64,000 nt of DNA from CAWDMC01 sp963803295 (GTDB lineage Bacteria > Acidobacteriota > Terriglobia > UBA7540): NCBI GenBank assembly GCA_963803295.1, contig CAWDMC010000022.1, positions 372,001 through 436,000 on the forward strand, written 5' to 3'. This document shows positions 33,020 to 42,651 of the stretch, piece after piece; within the stretch, counting starts at the first letter, position 1, and each line of letters opens with the position of its first letter. Made by a program: the position numbers and the translations under genes. Below the pieces are notes generated by a model, which was not told the origin of the DNA, searched no databases, and worked only from the letters and a program-made list of their open reading frames with translations.

Positions 33020-35899
33020 CTATGGCAATGACAACGCCTGCACCAGACGCTTGGCTTGCTCCTCTCGAAGCTCAGTGCAGGCGGGCTTCTCGCTTTGGCG
33101 TGCATAACGGCTGATGGCATTCAGCAGATAACGGGCCTCCACCCAGCCCTCATCCAGCTGCAGCGCGCAGATGATCAGCCGGCCACCGCCGAAACTTCGC
33201 TCAAGCAGATAGGCAAGCGGATGCAAAACCATATAGCGGTGGATGGCCCTGATGACCGGCTCGGTATCGTTGAGCCCGAACGGCTCGAGATCCAGCGGCG
33301 GCGCGTTTTCGATCATCCGGAAGAACTGCAGATTGGCCCACGTCTCGTGGGGAAAACCGCCCAACATCGCATGCGAAAGAACTACCGTTCCGTTCTGGCC
33401 ATCCTCGTAAGTCGGATAGTTCGCGGGCGGTGTAAAGAAATACCGGACATACCCGAAATTGCTCGGGTGCGGCCGGGTCAGCCCTTCAGTCGCCGCCAGC
33501 AGTACCGTTCCACCCTTCCGCAGGTGGGCAAGCAGCGTTTCGTCTAGGCGCTCGGTCATGACCAACGATGGGCTGCCAACAAGCCCTGTGGCGTCGACCG
33601 ATACCACATTCTGCACTTCTTTCAGCCAGGAGTACTGCGGCTTACCATAAATCGCGTAACCCTCGCGCTCCAAGGAGCCGTTGGGAAATAGCCACACGTC
33701 CCACTCATTGCGTGCACTTCGGCCAGCTTCGATCATGCGGACAACCAGCCGTGCTGCCTTCGGCTGAGAGGCGGCGGGAACGCTGATATCGATGTCGCCT
33801 GCCTTGCAGGTCCGGAACGATTCGTGTTTCCACCTCAATACCCCCGAGCCAAGTGTGGTGCCCTCGGTGTCCACCAGGCTCCATTCGAGCAAAGGAGCCT
33901 GAAACGGCGGATGGGAGAAGTCGGAAACCTGCAAACTGCAACGTCGTGTCTCACCCGATGCCCACACCCGGTCGTCAAACCCCAGGCTGCTGAGCACCAC
34001 CGTGTCACCCATGGTTTGCCGCCACGTTGCCGCATCGACAAGCTTCCGCTCGTAGAACTCGTTGATCACCCCCTGCGGCGAGGGGTTGGTGTCCATAGCA
34101 TTGAAGTGGCAAATTCCCGCCAATCGAGGATGGTCTCTCCGGCACATCTCCAGCTTGGCCTTGGCCTCGGCGAGCTGTAAGCGGATGCTGGAGTCGGCGT
34201 ACTTCTCCAGCAGGTGTTCTTGCCCTTGCTTGGCGGCGGTCCGGCGGGCAATTTCGGCCGCATAGGGGCGGGCGGCACCGTTGTACCGGCTCATGAGCCT
34301 CACATCGGGGAAGGAACTCCACCAGCGGAATTCGTGCTGCACCAGAGGTTTGTCTACCTTCCCATCGTTCTCGGCCTCCCAATTGACGAAGTCTCCCGGC
34401 AAGTCCGCGTTGTATCCGCCGTCCGTCCAGATGAGAAAGGCTGTTGGCTTGGTGGCCTTGGTGTCGTGGTAGCACTGCCAGGCGATGCGGTGGAAGTCGG
34501 TATCGTTTCCGTATTCGTTGCTCATACAGTAGAGATTCGCCGAGGGGTGGTTGACATCGCGCATTACGCTGAGATCCCACTGCCGTTTGAGAATCGGATA
34601 GTTATCGGGTGTCGGCTTCGGCCACTGGTACACGTGCCACAAGGAGTGGCCACTGAAGGCCCCCAGCATTCCCATTTCGCTCTGTACGATAAGTCCGACT
34701 TCATCGGCCACGTCGAAATACTCCGGCGGGTACAAGTACGATTGGCAGCGTACGTAGTTGTACCCGTAATCGCGAAGCGCTCTTAGTTTGCGCCGCCACC
34801 GCTCGCGGTCTGTATCCGGAGCTCCCGTCTCCGGACAGGAAACGAAGTCGCCGCTCCCTCGCAGGTAGTAGGGCTCGCCATTGATCTGGATACGCTTTCC
34901 TGCAGTGCTGAACTTAACGAACCCGGTCCGCTCGCTTAGGGCGTCAAGCGTTACCTCTCCTCGCCGGAGAGCCACATCCACGCGGTACAAACTGGGTGAG
35001 TCGGGACTCCACGGCTTCGGCGAAGCCAACGCCATCTCGAATTCAGCGTCGGAACCGTCCAGCGGGAACGTGCGGGTCGCGGCCGGGGAATTGGGCTCGC
35101 GGAGCGCGAGAGATACCTTCAGAGAGAGCGCAGTGTGGGAGTCCGGTGGGCCGCCAACCCCGGCCTTGATGCGCAATCGGCCTCTCTCGACGTCGGGATG
35201 TAACCACAAACGGTCCAGGTAATTCTCGCCTGTTGCCGTGACCTCCACTCCCCGGTAAAGGCCGGACCAATTCCCCACCCAATTGAATGACATACCAAAT
35301 TCACGGTTCTGTTCGTGAACTCGCACCGTCAGGACGTTGGCCACACCCCAGCGAGCCACGTCCGTAACTTCAAACCCAAAGGGCACGAACGGCAGGGTGT
35401 TCTCGCCCACCCTGGCGCCGTTGAGCCAGACCTCCGCGCTTGGATGGACGCCCCCAAAATTCAGCCAAAGCCTCTTCCCCTGCCACTGCGCAGGTAACTC
35501 AAACCGTTTTGCGTACCACCCTGTGCCCTTGTAAGTGGCCCGGAGCGTGCGCGCAGCGAACTCGAAGTCCCAGACCACGTCGAGCCCGTCACCCCCAAAT
35601 CCCTGCCCCTGCCAGCAACCCGGTACACGGATTGTGCCGGTGAATCGTGACGGATCTGCGTACCACCCCTCCGCCAGGCCCTTTTCCTCGGGATCAAGTC
35701 GGAATCGCCATTCCCCATCGAGCTTTAGCCGCAGTTCCTCCGGGTGCAGCAGTACGGGATTCACCCGCACCGGGGACCTTGCGAGCTCTGACGACGCCGG
35801 AGCTGTGGCACGAGCTGGTGCGCCCCCCGCCAACCCGATCACCGCTGCGCCCCCCGCCAGTGCTTCCACAAACTGCCTGCGATTCATTTCCGTGGTCAT
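33020..35899 (-). CDS. GH2-family glycoside hydrolase with Tat signal
   Basis: The 959-residue protein starts with a twin-arginine-like signal (NRRQFVEALAGGAAVIGLAG). The sugar-binding sandwich domain (about 60-220, LDGEWRFRLDPEEKGLAEGW, GTGWYAKRF, GGVHPSAEVWLNG) is followed by an Ig-like domain and the barrel from about 330 (INGEPYYLRGSGDF). The acid/base motif is Asn461-Glu462 in CMSNEYGN and the probable nucleophile Glu523 in VQHEFRWW. A long C-terminal domain of about 250 residues follows. GH2 contains beta-galactosidases, -mannosidases and -glucuronidases. I chose the ATG at 35899 after GAGGAGAAAACG rather than 36067. Its operon partners suggest a rhamnose-containing glycan substrate. 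Confidence 0.85.
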   Translation of the reverse strand: MTTEMNRRQFVEALAGGAAVIGLAGGAPARATAPASSELARSPVRVNPVLLHPEELRLKLDGEWRFRLDPEEKGLAEGWYADPSRFTGTIRVPGCWQGQGFGGDGLDVVWDFEFAARTLRATYKGTGWYAKRFELPAQWQGKRLWLNFGGVHPSAEVWLNGARVGENTLPFVPFGFEVTDVARWGVANVLTVRVHEQNREFGMSFNWVGNWSGLYRGVEVTATGENYLDRLWLHPDVERGRLRIKAGVGGPPDSHTALSLKVSLALREPNSPAATRTFPLDGSDAEFEMALASPKPWSPDSPSLYRVDVALRRGEVTLDALSERTGFVKFSTAGKRIQINGEPYYLRGSGDFVSCPETGAPDTDRERWRRKLRALRDYGYNYVRCQSYLYPPEYFDVADEVGLIVQSEMGMLGAFSGHSLWHVYQWPKPTPDNYPILKRQWDLSVMRDVNHPSANLYCMSNEYGNDTDFHRIAWQCYHDTKATKPTAFLIWTDGGYNADLPGDFVNWEAENDGKVDKPLVQHEFRWWSSFPDVRLMSRYNGAARPYAAEIARRTAAKQGQEHLLEKYADSSIRLQLAEAKAKLEMCRRDHPRLAGICHFNAMDTNPSPQGVINEFYERKLVDAATWRQTMGDTVVLSSLGFDDRVWASGETRRCSLQVSDFSHPPFQAPLLEWSLVDTEGTTLGSGVLRWKHESFRTCKAGDIDISVPAASQPKAARLVVRMIEAGRSARNEWDVWLFPNGSLEREGYAIYGKPQYSWLKEVQNVVSVDATGLVGSPSLVMTERLDETLLAHLRKGGTVLLAATEGLTRPHPSNFGYVRYFFTPPANYPTYEDGQNGTVVLSHAMLGGFPHETWANLQFFRMIENAPPLDLEPFGLNDTEPVIRAIHRYMVLHPLAYLLERSFGGGRLIICALQLDEGWVEARYLLNAISRYARQSEKPACTELREEQAKRLVQALSLP

Positions 35900-36241
35900 C
35901 GTTTTCTCCTCGACGAGCGGCAGGTGGTAGGGCTTTCCCCGTGGACCCCGTGGCGGCCTGACTAACTCAGCTATAGCTGAGGAGGGAAATTCGCAACAAC
36001 TGAGCGGGGAACTTCCCTCCTCACCCAGGGAAGGAACAGGAGGTGGACCTGGAAAACTTCGCTGCAATCATCCTGAAGATGCCTTTGTTGAGAAGGCTAT
36101 GATCACTCCGGCCCCCTGCCTCGCAGTTCTCGAAGCGATTCCGGACAGTCGAGGCCAGCGGAATCCCGTACGATCCCGACCGCACACCAATCTTGTCAGG
36201 TGCGCGTGCACCCCTAACCCGCGTCCGGGGCCTACAATCGT

Positions 36242-37252
36242 TCAATAGTAAGTAACACCCTCGTAAGTGGCCGAAACAAATAGAGCGTCAATACTTCGGT
36301 GTCCCGGATTTTGAAATTGGTGGACTAAATTCGCGGGAACGAAAAGACCATCGCCCTTCTTCCCGACTAAGGTGCTCCCGGATTCCGAGAGCACAACGAT
36401 GAGAGGGGTCTCGCTCTGAGGATAGTAAACGCGTTCACCCTTTACCTTGATGGCGTTGGTTACGCGGCCCGGGGGAATCTTGACATTGCCAGTTTGAAAT
36501 TCCCCGGTGCTATAGCAGAATGACGTTAGGAACTGATGCTTGTAATCCTTCCCGGTTACAAAGTGTAGCCACTCTTTCTGGCCCGACACACGGACGTGGT
36601 CAGTGTCAAAATTACTGTGCACCGACTTTCCCTCGCGAGGGGGCCAGCACAACAAGTCATCCAGACGCGATTCAGGCGAGTCCCCGGTTCTGTAGCCCGG
36701 CTGCGCCCACGAAGGGTGACGCTGGTAATGATGCTCCGCTTCGTGATGCAGAACAATCGCCTCTCGAATGTTCTGATAGTGATCGTCATAGGTGGGGTTG
36801 GCACGCATCTCGTCGGTGTGGGCCAGCCGAGCGATCATGAATAAGATCTCAACCGTCTCGTCGCTGAAATTGTAACCGGAATGAAAGGCAAAGGCCGGAA
36901 TCACGTAGGCGTCGCCGCGCTCGAGTTGGCTATACTGTCCGGTTTCCGGATTGCCAACCCAAAGCGTTCCCGACAGGATCACATACGACTCCGGATTAGG
37001 ATGGTTGTTAGGCTTGAAGTAGTCTCCGGGGGGAAGGTAAAAGACGCCCGTGGTGAGCGCCTTGGTAGAAACGTAGACGGGATTCGGAGTGCGATGCAGA
37101 CCGTCGGCATCCGGCCCCCAGGCCAGATAATGCGCGGCTTCAGCCGTAATCTTTATCGGGTACGGCTCGGTGCCCCGGAAGGGGTAATTCTGATACCAGT
37201 CTCCGGTCAGATCCTGCCAAGTCTTTGAACCGGTGAACACAGTTGTCGCCAT
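36242..37252 (-). CDS. Two-domain cupin protein
   Basis: The 336-residue protein has two cupin halves. The first (about 55-150) carries PPGDYFKPNNHPNPESYVIL and GDAYVIPAFAFHSGYNFSDE. The second (about 230-330) carries PPGRVTNAIKVKGERVYYPQ and GDGLFVPANLVHQFQNPG. The first domain keeps plausible metal ligands (His, Glu, His); the second looks degenerate. No signal peptide is seen. Cupins in sugar loci are often isomerases, lyases or sugar-acid binding proteins. It sits between the receptor gene and the GH2 gene on the same strand, so it is probably part of the glycan-use operon. Start ATG at 37252 lies behind AAAGGAGGAAAAAGCCG. Confidence 0.8.
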   Translation of the reverse strand: MATTVFTGSKTWQDLTGDWYQNYPFRGTEPYPIKITAEAAHYLAWGPDADGLHRTPNPVYVSTKALTTGVFYLPPGDYFKPNNHPNPESYVILSGTLWVGNPETGQYSQLERGDAYVIPAFAFHSGYNFSDETVEILFMIARLAHTDEMRANPTYDDHYQNIREAIVLHHEAEHHYQRHPSWAQPGYRTGDSPESRLDDLLCWPPREGKSVHSNFDTDHVRVSGQKEWLHFVTGKDYKHQFLTSFCYSTGEFQTGNVKIPPGRVTNAIKVKGERVYYPQSETPLIVVLSESGSTLVGKKGDGLFVPANLVHQFQNPGHRSIDALFVSATYEGVTYY

Positions 37253-37610
37253 CGGCTTTTTCCTCCTTTATCCGGCGATAGGACCGATAACGTCGCGAAT
37301 CCTCACGAAGTAGCCTCACTGAATATGTTGTTTCGACCAGTTGCAGGCGAGACCGGCCACGCCAAGGTCGTTGGGATGAAGAAGCATGGCTTGGCGGGAG
37401 CACACTGTTTCGCTAGAGCTCCGCGCACAAAGCCCTCGCTACTTACGCACTGTCGGTCGAGGGGAAGGGGGAGCGTTGCACGGGGACAAGCCGTCCCTTT
37501 TCCCCTCTACAAACCGAAGAAGTACCTGGAGAACTACAACAGCTACGTTGCGCCTGGAGAGATCCCGATAGCATCCACCTTAGACCTGCAAGCCACGGGA
37601 TCTTCTCAGG
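37253..37610. other. Spacer between receptor and cupin genes, no gene seen
   Basis: About 360 nt with no supportable gene. A 100-codon plus-strand frame has no ribosome-binding site and lies antisense to the presumed operon transcript. The size leaves room for a second promoter of the cupin-GH2-GH39 genes, but I cannot point to one. Confidence 0.4.
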
Positions 37611-40600
37611 TCACCACAAGAGCTTGAGCCCGAACTGAATGATACGCGCCGCTCCCGCGCTCGTGACTACGCCGTCAACTGAAGTACCAACCCCGGCCCC
37701 GGGCCGCCCGAAGTTCACGCTGTTGAGAATGTTGAACGACTCGGCGCGGAACTGAAGATGAAAGTTTTCGTGAATCGGAAAGTTCTTGACCACGGCAAAG
37801 TCAAGGTTCTTGGTCCCGTCGGTGTCCAGATACTCTACGCCGCCGTTGCCGTAGGTGTTGAGCGCAGGCTCCACGAAGCAACTCGTGTCAAACCAGTGTT
37901 CCGGTCGACGCTGTCCCACCGGAAGGTTCCCATTGCAGATCCGATTGGGCCGGGGGATCCAGAAGGCTCCAGTGTTCGAACGATCGTCGGGTGTGACCTC
38001 CTGGAAGGGCAAGCCGGATTGAAGGGTAAGAATTCCATTGAGTTGCCAGCCTTGAACCACTTGCCTGGCCACTCCCGTGAATCCCTGCCCGAACGGCAGG
38101 TCCCACACCGCGCTTGCTACGAAGCGATTGCGCAGGTCAAAAATACTTCGCCCTTTATCCATGTCCCCGGGCCGGTAGTTACGGGTCGCTTTGCCGTCGT
38201 AGGAGTCGTTATCGAGGGACTTGGCCCAGGTATAGCCTGCCGTGAACGTCAAGCCATGGCTGTACTCCTTGCGCGCCGTAAGCTGCAGGCCTTCGTACAT
38301 GGAGTTCGCCCGGCCCTGATCCGAAAGAATGAACGACCACTGCGGGAAAGGACGACGGTCCTGCACCGAGCGGTTGTCGCCGGGCGCCGGAGGGCTGGGA
38401 TCGAGATTGGCGTCGACCCGCTTGGACAGATGCGTTCCTTTCGAGCCCACGTAAGCGGCTTGAAGGAAAATATTTCCAGCCATGGTGTGCTCGACGCTGA
38501 ACGTCCACTGTTGCAAGTAGGGATCTTTACGATCGACTAAGTCGAACAGCGAAGACCCTTCCAGGTTGGGCGTGAACGCCGGAAAAAGCCCCGGAATTGA
38601 AACAGTGGGAATGTTAGGATCGGAACTTGCGGCGAAGCCCACCAGGAACGGCGGTCCGATCGAATTCCACACCCATTCGTTACCGGGCAGGCGGTCGAAG
38701 AAGGTCCCGTAACTGCTCCGTATCGCCCAACTCTTTCCCAGGGCGTAGGCGAATCCAATTCGCGGTGCGAAATCTGCTTTGTGCGACGATAGGCAGCCGC
38801 CGGGAATGCCGTTGGTACCGCACCGCAGCAGCTGTCCAGTCTTGAAATCCACACTAAAGAGGTTGCCGTACTTCTCGGTGGGCGGCGGCGTAAACTGCCA
38901 GCGCACCCCCAGGTTCAAAGTGAGCTTGCTGGTTACCTTGATGTTGTCATTCGCGTAGAGGTTCGGCCACCAGGCGTTGCGGTAAGTTGGTGAGGCGGGC
39001 TTCTCGCCGCTGACATTGGCGGGATCACCGAGGAGATAGTCTGCGGTGGAGTCGCCGCTGAACTGACCGGTGAAATTGAGAGAGCCATTCTGGGTAAACG
39101 AGCCGATGATGCGCCAGTTCTCCCGGATCACCCTACCGCCCATGGTCACTGTGTGTCGTCCGCGGGTCCACGAGATATCGTCGGAAAAAATCTTGTTCGT
39201 GTTGCCCGTCGCGATGCAGTTCCCAAAAGTAAAACCAAATGACGTATAACCAGAGAGCCCCACTGTCGGGACACCATTGCAGACCTTGATCTGGTTTAGA
39301 TTCGTAAGTCCGAGCTGGGTCGGCCAATCCGGACTCGACTCTGCATTCTTGGGAGTGGCGCTGTTGAGGAAGGAGCGGTCAAGCCCCGCTCGAAAGTCGT
39401 TTACCAAGGTGGGACTGAAGACGTGCGTCCAGGCCGCCACGGCGTTGCGGGAATGCAACGGGCTGATGGTGGAGTTGCCGGGACGAATATCGTCGGATGT
39501 CTGCTGGGAGTTCAGGTAGGAGAAGCGGCTGAAGAACGTGTCGTTCTGCGATTTGGCAATATCGACTCGCACGTCGAACTTCTTGTCTTCCAGCGAGTAT
39601 AGCGTTTGGCCGAAGTAGTTTGCACCACCGAGGGCGGCCACAGGAGCGGCATTGGGCCCTGGTATGAACTTATTGTACGCCGTAGCGAACGCACTGATGT
39701 CGCCCGTGGGAATCTGGTTGTTCGCAAATGGCTGCCGAGTCTGCGTCGTCGGGTTCCAGGTGGCAGGGTCATAGATGGTGGGCAATCCGCTGAAGTTCCC
39801 GCTCAACTCGTTCGCAGTGGGAACCTTGGCAAAGCCGGTTCCCGACTGCCGCACGTGGAATCCCTCATAGTCGCCGAACCAGAACAGTTTGTTCTTAATG
39901 GCAGGGCCGCCCACATTGCCTCCGTACTGGTTCTGCCGGTAGGGAGGCTTGCCCGTATCAAAAAAGTTTCTCGCGTCCAGGTTGTCATTCCGGATGAATT
40001 CCCAGGCCGCACCATGGATCGTGTTGGTGCCCGACTTGGTCACCACGTTGACCGCGGCGGGCTGTCCAAAGGCGGGCGAAAAATAGCCTTGTTGGATCTT
40101 GAATTCGGCCAGGGAATCGACAGGAGGCTCAATTCCCACCGCCCCGTAGAAAAATTGCTTGTTGGGAATTCCGTCGAACATGAATTCCGGTGAGATCTCG
40201 CGCGACCCTGAAACACTGATCGTCAGGGTGGGACGCCCACCGCTTAGCGCCTGGGTGGTGCTTTCTCCATTCTGAGTGGCCGGAGGACTGACGCCTGCCG
40301 AGAGAGTCGCGAGTTGCAGAAAGTCGCGGCCGTTCAGAGGCAATTGAATGATTTGGCGAGCTTCCACGACCGCGCCGAGGGTTGGAGTTTCTGTGTTGAC
40401 CTGCACCGCGCTCGCCTGTACGTTGACCTGCTGGGTAAGCTGGGCGAGAGTCAGGGTGATGTCGTGTCGAAGGTTTTGGTCAACCGCGAGTTGCAGGTTC
40501 TGTACATTCACCGTCGCGAAACCTGACTTGGTTACGGTTAGCGTGTACATTGCCGGCGGCAGAAGAGCGAAGTTGTAGTCTCCCGAAGGCCCTGTCGCGC

Positions 40601-40793
40601 CAGTACGTGTTTCCCCGGTCGCGACATTCTCGAGCTTGAGGGATACGTCAGGCACGGCAGCGCCTGCCGGGTCCGTGACGGTCCCCAGAATATTGCCGGT
40701 CGTCTGCGCCTCGATCCGCTGTACAAGACTGGCGAGCAAAAGCACTACCGCCATCGTTCGGACAAGCCACGTGAGCAATACTGAAGCGCGCAT
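37611..40793 (-). CDS. TonB-dependent receptor-like outer-membrane protein with carboxypeptidase-regulatory N-domain (Oar-like)
   Basis: The 1060-residue protein has a signal peptide, then an Ig-like carboxypeptidase-regulatory domain (GTVTDPAGAAVPDVSLKLEN, GDYNFALLPPAMYTLTVTKS). A plug region (VVEARQIIQLPLNGRDFLQL, VNVVTKSGTNTIHGAAWEFI) precedes a long Tyr/Asn/Gly-rich beta-barrel ending in Trp (FGLKLLW). This architecture is strongly expanded in Acidobacteria and related to Oar and SusC-type receptors; it is taken to bind and import large sugars or peptides. I chose the ATG at 40793 after GGGAGACGC, not 40811. It is the first gene of the minus-strand operon with cupin, GH2 and GH39-like genes, and a promoter with an operator-like dyad lies 75-110 nt upstream. 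Confidence 0.9.
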   Translation of the reverse strand: MRASVLLTWLVRTMAVVLLLASLVQRIEAQTTGNILGTVTDPAGAAVPDVSLKLENVATGETRTGATGPSGDYNFALLPPAMYTLTVTKSGFATVNVQNLQLAVDQNLRHDITLTLAQLTQQVNVQASAVQVNTETPTLGAVVEARQIIQLPLNGRDFLQLATLSAGVSPPATQNGESTTQALSGGRPTLTISVSGSREISPEFMFDGIPNKQFFYGAVGIEPPVDSLAEFKIQQGYFSPAFGQPAAVNVVTKSGTNTIHGAAWEFIRNDNLDARNFFDTGKPPYRQNQYGGNVGGPAIKNKLFWFGDYEGFHVRQSGTGFAKVPTANELSGNFSGLPTIYDPATWNPTTQTRQPFANNQIPTGDISAFATAYNKFIPGPNAAPVAALGGANYFGQTLYSLEDKKFDVRVDIAKSQNDTFFSRFSYLNSQQTSDDIRPGNSTISPLHSRNAVAAWTHVFSPTLVNDFRAGLDRSFLNSATPKNAESSPDWPTQLGLTNLNQIKVCNGVPTVGLSGYTSFGFTFGNCIATGNTNKIFSDDISWTRGRHTVTMGGRVIRENWRIIGSFTQNGSLNFTGQFSGDSTADYLLGDPANVSGEKPASPTYRNAWWPNLYANDNIKVTSKLTLNLGVRWQFTPPPTEKYGNLFSVDFKTGQLLRCGTNGIPGGCLSSHKADFAPRIGFAYALGKSWAIRSSYGTFFDRLPGNEWVWNSIGPPFLVGFAASSDPNIPTVSIPGLFPAFTPNLEGSSLFDLVDRKDPYLQQWTFSVEHTMAGNIFLQAAYVGSKGTHLSKRVDANLDPSPPAPGDNRSVQDRRPFPQWSFILSDQGRANSMYEGLQLTARKEYSHGLTFTAGYTWAKSLDNDSYDGKATRNYRPGDMDKGRSIFDLRNRFVASAVWDLPFGQGFTGVARQVVQGWQLNGILTLQSGLPFQEVTPDDRSNTGAFWIPRPNRICNGNLPVGQRRPEHWFDTSCFVEPALNTYGNGGVEYLDTDGTKNLDFAVVKNFPIHENFHLQFRAESFNILNSVNFGRPGAGVGTSVDGVVTSAGAARIIQFGLKLLW

Positions 40794-40864
40794 TTGCGTC
40801 TCCCTTCCCATGTAAAGTGGTCATGCCCCCACACCCGGCCCAAATCACGGCATTGTCAAGAGAT

Positions 40865-40902
40865 TACGCGTCGCTTGTAACACGCGTACAAAACAATGTC
40901 AA
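40865..40902 (-). promoter_or_regulatory. Promoter with overlapping operator-like dyad for the receptor operon
   Basis: On the minus strand -35 TTGACA (40902-40897) is followed after 17 nt by -10 TACAAG (40879-40874). An inverted repeat TACGCGT (40865-40871) N10 ACGCGTA (40882-40888) covers the spacer, -10 and start region, the position of a repressor site. The 5' leader would be about 75 nt. Confidence 0.5.
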
Positions 40903-41383
40903 GGCCAATACGATAAGATAAGAATAATTACTGGAGCAGGTTGCGAGAAGCCGGTGTCGAGGGCAACACAAGCCGTAGGTTGAAACGCCACAGGTCTCCT
41001 AAATTGCGTTTTCCGAGAGACTCCCGTCAGTCAGCGGGTGTGCGTGAAGACGCTACTACCAAGTTAAGGCAGTACCAGATCCGGTGATCGATGAATTGCA
41101 TTGCAGCCTGGGCAAGCGTCAAGCAAGACGCCAAGAAACGGATTCTCGAATCGACTGGTCGACGCCCGCGTCTGGAGCGGAAAGTTAGCGGGATTATAGC
41201 GGGATCATAGCGAATTTGAGGGTTTTCCACGTGGTTGTGCAAGGAGTGGGCGTGTTTCGAGGGCTCACACCTAATGGCGCGGGAGGATGCGGGCTGCGGG
41301 GAAACGCTAACAACTCTTGCATCGCATGAGGGGCTACCCTGTCAAAATCGAAACTCTACGCGATACACCGGGATGCCATATGC

Positions 41384-41392
41384 TGGTATAAT
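41384..41392 (+). promoter_or_regulatory. Extended -10 promoter of the RhaT-like gene
   Basis: TGGTATAAT (41384-41392) is a perfect extended -10 element about 80 nt before the transporter start. No good -35 is visible, as usual for extended -10 promoters. The rest of the 40794-41473 intergenic region holds no gene. Confidence 0.5.
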
Positions 41393-41473
41393 CTCGGCCC
41401 GTTCGATGTAAGAGGAAATCTGTATTCGCCCCATCGTTTTGCAATGCGATAAAGGACTTGGTGCCGGAAGAAG

Positions 41474-42517
41474 ATGCTTCTTGAGAACTCGACCAAGGGT
41501 ATCCTCGTCGTTGTCGTTGCAGGGTTTTCAAACGGCTCATTCCCTGCCCCGTCGAAAGGAATAACTGCTTGGAAATGGGAACACATCTGGCTGATTTACT
41601 CGTTCTGCGCGATGGCGTTCCTGCCCTTGGGCCTGGCGCTGGTCGCGGGCCACGAAGTGATCCCGGAACTCCTAGCAAACGACTTGGGCTTGGCACTCAA
41701 AATCGCGGGTTTTGGCGCGCTGTGGGGTCTTGGATCGCTCCTTTTTGGCATAAGCCTCGCTCGGCTGGGGATGGCTATTACCAACGCGATGGTCAATGGC
41801 ATCGTGGTTTTCCTGGGCAGCCTTTCACCTATCTTGCTCGGGGCCGTGCACGTTGGTCCAAAACGCTTCATGTGGTTGATCGGTGGTCTTTCGCTGCTGG
41901 CGTTGAGTTTGGTGCTCTGCGCGGCAGCGTCAGTGAGCAGGGATCGGGTACAGAGAGTGTCGTCGGCAAGTTCCGGGTCGACAAGACAGTCCGCGGGCAA
42001 ATCTGTTGGAGCGGTCCTCCTTGCCGTGGCAGCCGGGGTGCTGTCTTCCATGCTACAGGTCGGATTCGTGGTCGGCGCTCCGCTGGCTGAGAAAGCGAAG
42101 GTTGCCGGGTTCCCGGCCGCTCTGGCTACGGTAAGCATCTGGGTGCCGGTGCTCCTGGGCGGTCTCGTTTTTAATATGGGATACCCCGCTTACCTGATCT
42201 CCAAAGGGCGCTCATGGTCGACGCTTGTCAGCGCTCGTGGGAGCGCCTTCTTCTGGGTTCGCTGTTTCTCGATGGGAGTATTTTGGTTCGCCGCCATTCA
42301 GCTTTATGGACTCGGGGCTTCAATGATGGGCCATGCCGGTCCGGTGTACGGGTGGGCCATCATCATTGCAGTGTCCATCCTGACCTCGAACACCTGGGGG
42401 GCCCTCACCGGCGAGTGGAAGGGCTCCGATTCTAGACCTAAGTTATTGATGTGGCTTTCGACCGCGCTGTTGATCGGCTCGCTGGTGGTTCTCACCCTTC
42501 ACCAGGCACCGAACTAG
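41474..42517 (+). CDS. rhaT: L-rhamnose/H+ symporter RhaT-like transporter
   Basis: The 347-residue protein is hydrophobic throughout, with about ten membrane segments. It carries RhaT-family features: GFSNGSFPAPSKGITAWKWE at the first loop, WGLGSLLFGISLARLGMAI, and NTWGALTGEWKGSD near the end. RhaT imports L-rhamnose with a proton. The gene is single on the plus strand between the two minus-strand hydrolase operons. Together with rhaM and rhaB homologues in the window it supports L-rhamnose as a product of the secreted hydrolases. ATG at 41474 follows GGAAGAAG. Confidence 0.88.
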   Translation: MLLENSTKGILVVVVAGFSNGSFPAPSKGITAWKWEHIWLIYSFCAMAFLPLGLALVAGHEVIPELLANDLGLALKIAGFGALWGLGSLLFGISLARLGMAITNAMVNGIVVFLGSLSPILLGAVHVGPKRFMWLIGGLSLLALSLVLCAAASVSRDRVQRVSSASSGSTRQSAGKSVGAVLLAVAAGVLSSMLQVGFVVGAPLAEKAKVAGFPAALATVSIWVPVLLGGLVFNMGYPAYLISKGRSWSTLVSARGSAFFWVRCFSMGVFWFAAIQLYGLGASMMGHAGPVYGWAIIIAVSILTSNTWGALTGEWKGSDSRPKLLMWLSTALLIGSLVVLTLHQAPN

Positions 42518-42651
42518 CCGCCCACGCGATCGGCATCGTTCAGGTCTAACGGTATCGGAAGAAGAGTTTCCCGGTACAGTACAAGGCCCTTTAGGTCTCA
42601 GGCATTGGTTGCGTTCACTGACCTCGATTACCGAAGCACAACCTGAATTGA

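Noticed and set aside
37325..37627. 100-codon plus-strand ORF between receptor and cupin genes
   Set aside because: Antisense to the presumed operon, no ribosome-binding site, overlaps the receptor stop.
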